This document shows, one piece after another, positions 17,912 through 20,351 of a stretch of 20,351 bases of DNA. The translations under genes were made by a program, and so were the position numbers. This DNA is from Priapulus caudatus. Taxonomy: Eukaryota > Priapulida > Priapulimorpha > Priapulimorphida > Priapulidae. The DNA lies in contig NW_014577279.1 in the NCBI RefSeq assembly GCF_000485595.1, forward strand, positions 258,282 to 278,632, written 5' to 3'. Numbering within the stretch: position 1 is the stretch's first letter; every line of letters starts with the position of its first letter. Under the pieces are notes generated by a model, which was not told the DNA's origin, did not search any database, and was given only the letters and a program-made list of their open reading frames with translations.

Positions 17912-18271
17912 TATAGTCACAGGCACTTGGGACAGAGCAATAATATATATCGAATATAATAATATACATATATATATATATATATATATCATATATATAT
18001 ATATCATATATATATATATATGATATTATATATATATATATATATGTCTATATATATTATTATCATAGCGTCACAGCACACTCACCGCGGCGAGTGCGGG
18101 AGCGTTCGGCGTTAGTTTTTACATAGGTTTTTATGAAGGAAAGTTGAATGATACACAGTGTTGCAACAGTGGAACTGTAACAGAGGGGTACGGTAGTAGG
18201 GCCTATTTGTGAATGTGTGTTCATATTATTTTTAGTTTTTACTGACTCTGTCCCAAGTGCCTGTGGCTATA
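17912..18271. mobile_element. Short TIR element with a TA-repeat core
   Basis: TATAGTCACAGGCACTTGGG with ACAGAG at the left end (17912-17936) is the reverse complement of the right end at 18246-18271, with about one mismatch. Both ends lie next to CTATA, a possible target duplication. The interior holds a long imperfect TA/TATC microsatellite (17941-18060) and CACTCACCGCGGCGAGTG, itself an inverted repeat. No coding capacity. It may be a MITE expanded by a microsatellite. Confidence 0.6.
17941..18060. repeat. Imperfect (TA)n microsatellite with ATCATATA interruptions
   Basis: About 120 bases of TA with periodic TCATA or TGATA interruptions. The whole tract is close to self-complementary and could form a cruciform. 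Confidence 0.9.
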
Positions 18272-19340
18272 GTTCTAGAGCTATTACTGGGCAAGAAATA
18301 TGACTGTTGCATTCATGCAAGTGATGTAAGTAACTACAACCGTTGTAGTGGGTGTTGTAAATTACCAAATGAAAGGGGAGTGGCAGGTGGGTGGTGTGAT
18401 ACTGATAGTGGTGACGATAGTTTTACAATATCTACAAAATTCATAATATGGAATTTGTACTAAACTAGGCTAAAGTGCCAAATGGGCTTGTTAAATAAAC
18501 GCTTTATGGAAGATATAAATTATTTTTGATATTATTATTAACTATTATAATATAACTTTACGAGCACGAGTAGGCCTACCGAAGTACGACTCGTAGGCAC
18601 TATACCTAAGGCCGAGCCAATGCCAGAATAAGATATGAATACTATTAAGGACTACTGTAAGCCTGGGTTTACGGCAGGTAACACTGTAAAGGGGCATTGC
18701 AACATAACTACTCATCCAAATTCAATCAAACTCATATCCATTACATGGCGAGAGATGAGTCTCTATGCTCTCACAACATTATTATTTTTTTTAATTCATC
18801 GCTAATTAATTAACGGCAAAAATTGTGAATTTAACAAAAACATGTTTTTTCTGCTATTTCTCAGAAACAGAAGAGTTGGACCGTAAACTTTTAACAATAA
18901 GTTGTTCATAACATGAACTAAAAAAGGTTCCTAGAATTTTTTAAATGCTTTATTTAGGAAATAATTGAAAAGACTGTCAAAAAAAAATGTAGTGAATTTC
19001 TAAATCGGCAACAATTCTCGTGAACGAAAAACCATAACATCATAAAATATAAATATTTAAACAAAATCCAAGGACCCATTTGCCTTTATTGTTAACATTA
19101 AAACGTAAGCAAAACTTTTTGAAATCGATTGCGAGATTTTATTGTTTCTTTTCTTTTTTTTTTTTATTCGAGAAATAGCGCTGAAAACCACCTACTTTAG
19201 CAGTTTTAACAACCGAGATGATCACCAATTTTATAAATTTGGCATGTGGCTCTACGCGACGCCCACAGGCACTTGAAACGTTTCAATAAAATATAATGCT
19301 AAAAATTACGAAATCTAAAATCTAACGTACACAGAAATTC
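18272..19340. other. AT-rich intron-like DNA, no gene recognised
   Basis: The plus frame at 18257-18463 (68 codons, with SNYNRCSGCCKLP and DTDSGDDSF) partly overlaps the TIR element and has no domain I recognise. The remainder is A/T-rich with homopolymer runs. CCACAGGCACTTG at about 19263-19275 matches the TIR core of the element at 17912-18271. If the two flanking minus-strand exons belong together, this is their intron. Confidence 0.4.
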
Positions 19341-19343
19341 TTA

Positions 19344-19628
19344 ATGTTTTCTACTACTCTCTTTCACATTATTGCGACAGTTCCTGTCAAGTTCCGTGGT
19401 AAATGCTGCTATGCACCCACTAACGCGCCATTGCTCATCGTTGTCACCAGTGACTTAGTAATTATAGCAGGTACGAAAGCAGCTCGACCCAATCCCGCTC
19501 GACGCTCGATGAATTCACAACCGATTACAAGACAAGACACAACTATTCTACTCCATCCTTTGTTTCAATTCACAGCAGTGTTCTACTTGCTACGAACATA
19601 TAGACTGATCCTCTATTCGCTACACTGA
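19344..19628 (+). other. Unsupported 94-codon open frame
   Basis: The frame begins MFSTTLFHIIATVPVKFRG and has no recognisable domain, repeat pattern or splice context. It lies upstream of the CpG-rich patch, in the possible intron of the minus-strand gene. Kept as a note, not as a gene. Confidence 0.12.
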
Positions 19629-19639
19629 CTCTGCCGCAA

Positions 19640-19970
19640 AATCACATAAAACACTGGCGGAAATTCGGCGTTCCGTAACGTTGCGCTGGTGCAATCGTAA
19701 ACTGTCTGCCGGAATCCAGGAACACACCTACGCGGCGCCGATTGCGTCATTCGTACGCCTGCACGACGTTTTTGCAACGCTCCAATGGCCAGCTCCGTAC
19801 GGAGGTGGAAAGCAGCGTGTGCTTACCCAAAATTGCAATGCGCCGATATACCATGTACTTGCCAGACATTTACACTCTGACCGCGCAAACGTTCGGAACC
19901 CGAGAATTTCGTCAGTCTTTGTGTGATTTCGCCGTGACACAGCTGGTTACAAACAGATGACATGATGTTT
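19640..19970 (-). promoter_or_regulatory. CpG-rich start region of a minus-strand gene
   Basis: About 330 bp are visibly richer in CG dinucleotides than the surrounding AT-rich DNA. They contain a plausible start exon on the minus strand (19827-19869). CpG preservation suggests an unmethylated promoter. No TATA box was seen at a fixed distance. The plus-strand frames through here (19681-19926, 19742-19960) are not supported. Confidence 0.35.
19827..19869 (-). CDS. Candidate start exon (14 codons + 1 base)
   Basis: Minus strand: GTAAATGTC gives an ATG in acceptable context (A at -3). It encodes MSGKYMVYRRIAIL plus one G, then GTAAGCAC, a good donor. Phase 1 at its end matches the phase required by the terminal exon at 17459-17676 (completing a GAA codon), implying a 2.15-kb intron. 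Short and unsupported by homology, so this is an inference from splice signals and phase. Confidence 0.4.
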
Positions 19971-19980
19971 TATTATAACA

Positions 19981-19981
19981 N
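19981..19981. other. Ambiguous base (n)
   Basis: A single undetermined base lies just ahead of the repeat copy at 20015. Assembly around this repeat may be uncertain. Confidence 0.95.
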
Positions 19982-20014
19982 TCTATACAGACCCCTCTGT
20001 ATATAGGGACCCTA

Positions 20015-20351
20015 GTACATACATACATATAGGATATACGCGCAATTAACGCGCAATACGCGCAATACGCGCAATATACGCGCAATTAAATAATAGGTAA
20101 CAGGAACAGCGAAGATAAAGCAGTAATAACCAGCGTAACATTATACATTGATTGTGTACTATAAAGTTACATTACGTATAGGATATATGACGCAATTAGG
20201 AAAAAAACAGCCAGATATGGAAGCGGAAATGATACAGAATAATAATAGGTAAGAGGAACAGCCAAGATAAAAAAGCAGTAATAACCAGCATAACATTATA
20301 CATTGATTACTATGATATATTCTAGCACAATTAGATGACAAATTAACAAAA
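20015..20351 (+). repeat. Second copy of the 11.3-11.7 kb repeat units
   Basis: From about 20088 to the window end the sequence follows 11404-11664 with only two 2-bp indels and no substitutions that I can find. The front part differs: the segment corresponding to 11341-11403 is replaced by short CGCGCAATTA/CGCGCAATA repeats (20039-20088). The array probably continues past the window. Confidence 0.9.
20039..20088 (+). repeat. CGCGCAAT(A/TA/TTAA) short tandem repeat
   Basis: Five copies of CGCGCAAT separated by TA or TTAA-type spacers. They sit where the other copy has GCGCAATTAAG once, so this looks like a local expansion. Confidence 0.85.

Noticed and set aside
18257-18463. 68-codon cysteine-containing plus frame with an internal GTAAGT
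   Set aside because: It begins within the right end of the TIR element, has no acceptor of quality, and resembles no family I know.

Overview
This window looks like a nuclear genome fragment from an invertebrate animal. Genes are split by GT..AG introns, and most of the sequence is AT-rich non-coding DNA filled with microsatellites, hairpin elements and a decayed non-LTR retrotransposon. One large coding exon has animal-specific (taperin/phostensin) features. The sequence does not fix the species; I infer a marine invertebrate from repeat style only. A single ambiguous base at 19981 marks a weak point in the assembly.

Layout: 1-2400 is repeat-rich: a tRNA-like SINE head near 350-445, an ATGG minisatellite at 575-855, a dispersed-repeat fragment at 860-1065, hairpin motifs, and a complete inverted-repeat element at 1744-2186. 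Next comes the one confident gene, a minus-strand exon (2491-5151, 887 codons) with the N-terminal signature of the taperin/phostensin family. It ends at a strong splice donor, so the rest of the gene lies further left or outside the window. From 5152 to 7100 the sequence is AT-rich, with GT and TA/TTTA microsatellites, one arm of a long inverted repeat (6544-6836) and a palindromic miniature element. Three small minus-strand exons of an unidentified coiled-coil-like gene lie at 8347-8412, 7697-7795 and 7362-7455; I could not complete the gene.

From 8420 to 11250 there is little recognisable apart from hairpins and a CpG-rich patch near 10340-10560. The block 11254-12238 is an irregular array of related units. 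It is followed by about 1.05 kb of degenerate GT/GC-rich, purine-pyrimidine-alternating DNA (12290-13345). A broken plus-strand non-LTR reverse transcriptase occupies about 14890-16091. It directly abuts the second arm (16141-16398) of the long inverted repeat.

The right part holds a possible small two-exon minus-strand gene: a start exon at 19827-19869 in CpG-rich DNA and a terminal exon at 17459-17676, with compatible phases. Its 3' flank begins with a 132-138 bp inverted duplication that would fold as RNA. The putative intron contains a short palindrome and a TIR element with a TA-repeat core. The window ends with a nearly exact copy of part of the 11.4 kb repeat array. No prokaryotic system, CRISPR array or intact mobile-element gene was seen. 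The most unusual material is structural: nested palindromes, a palindrome present in one paralogous arm and absent from the other, and the foldback 3' flank.
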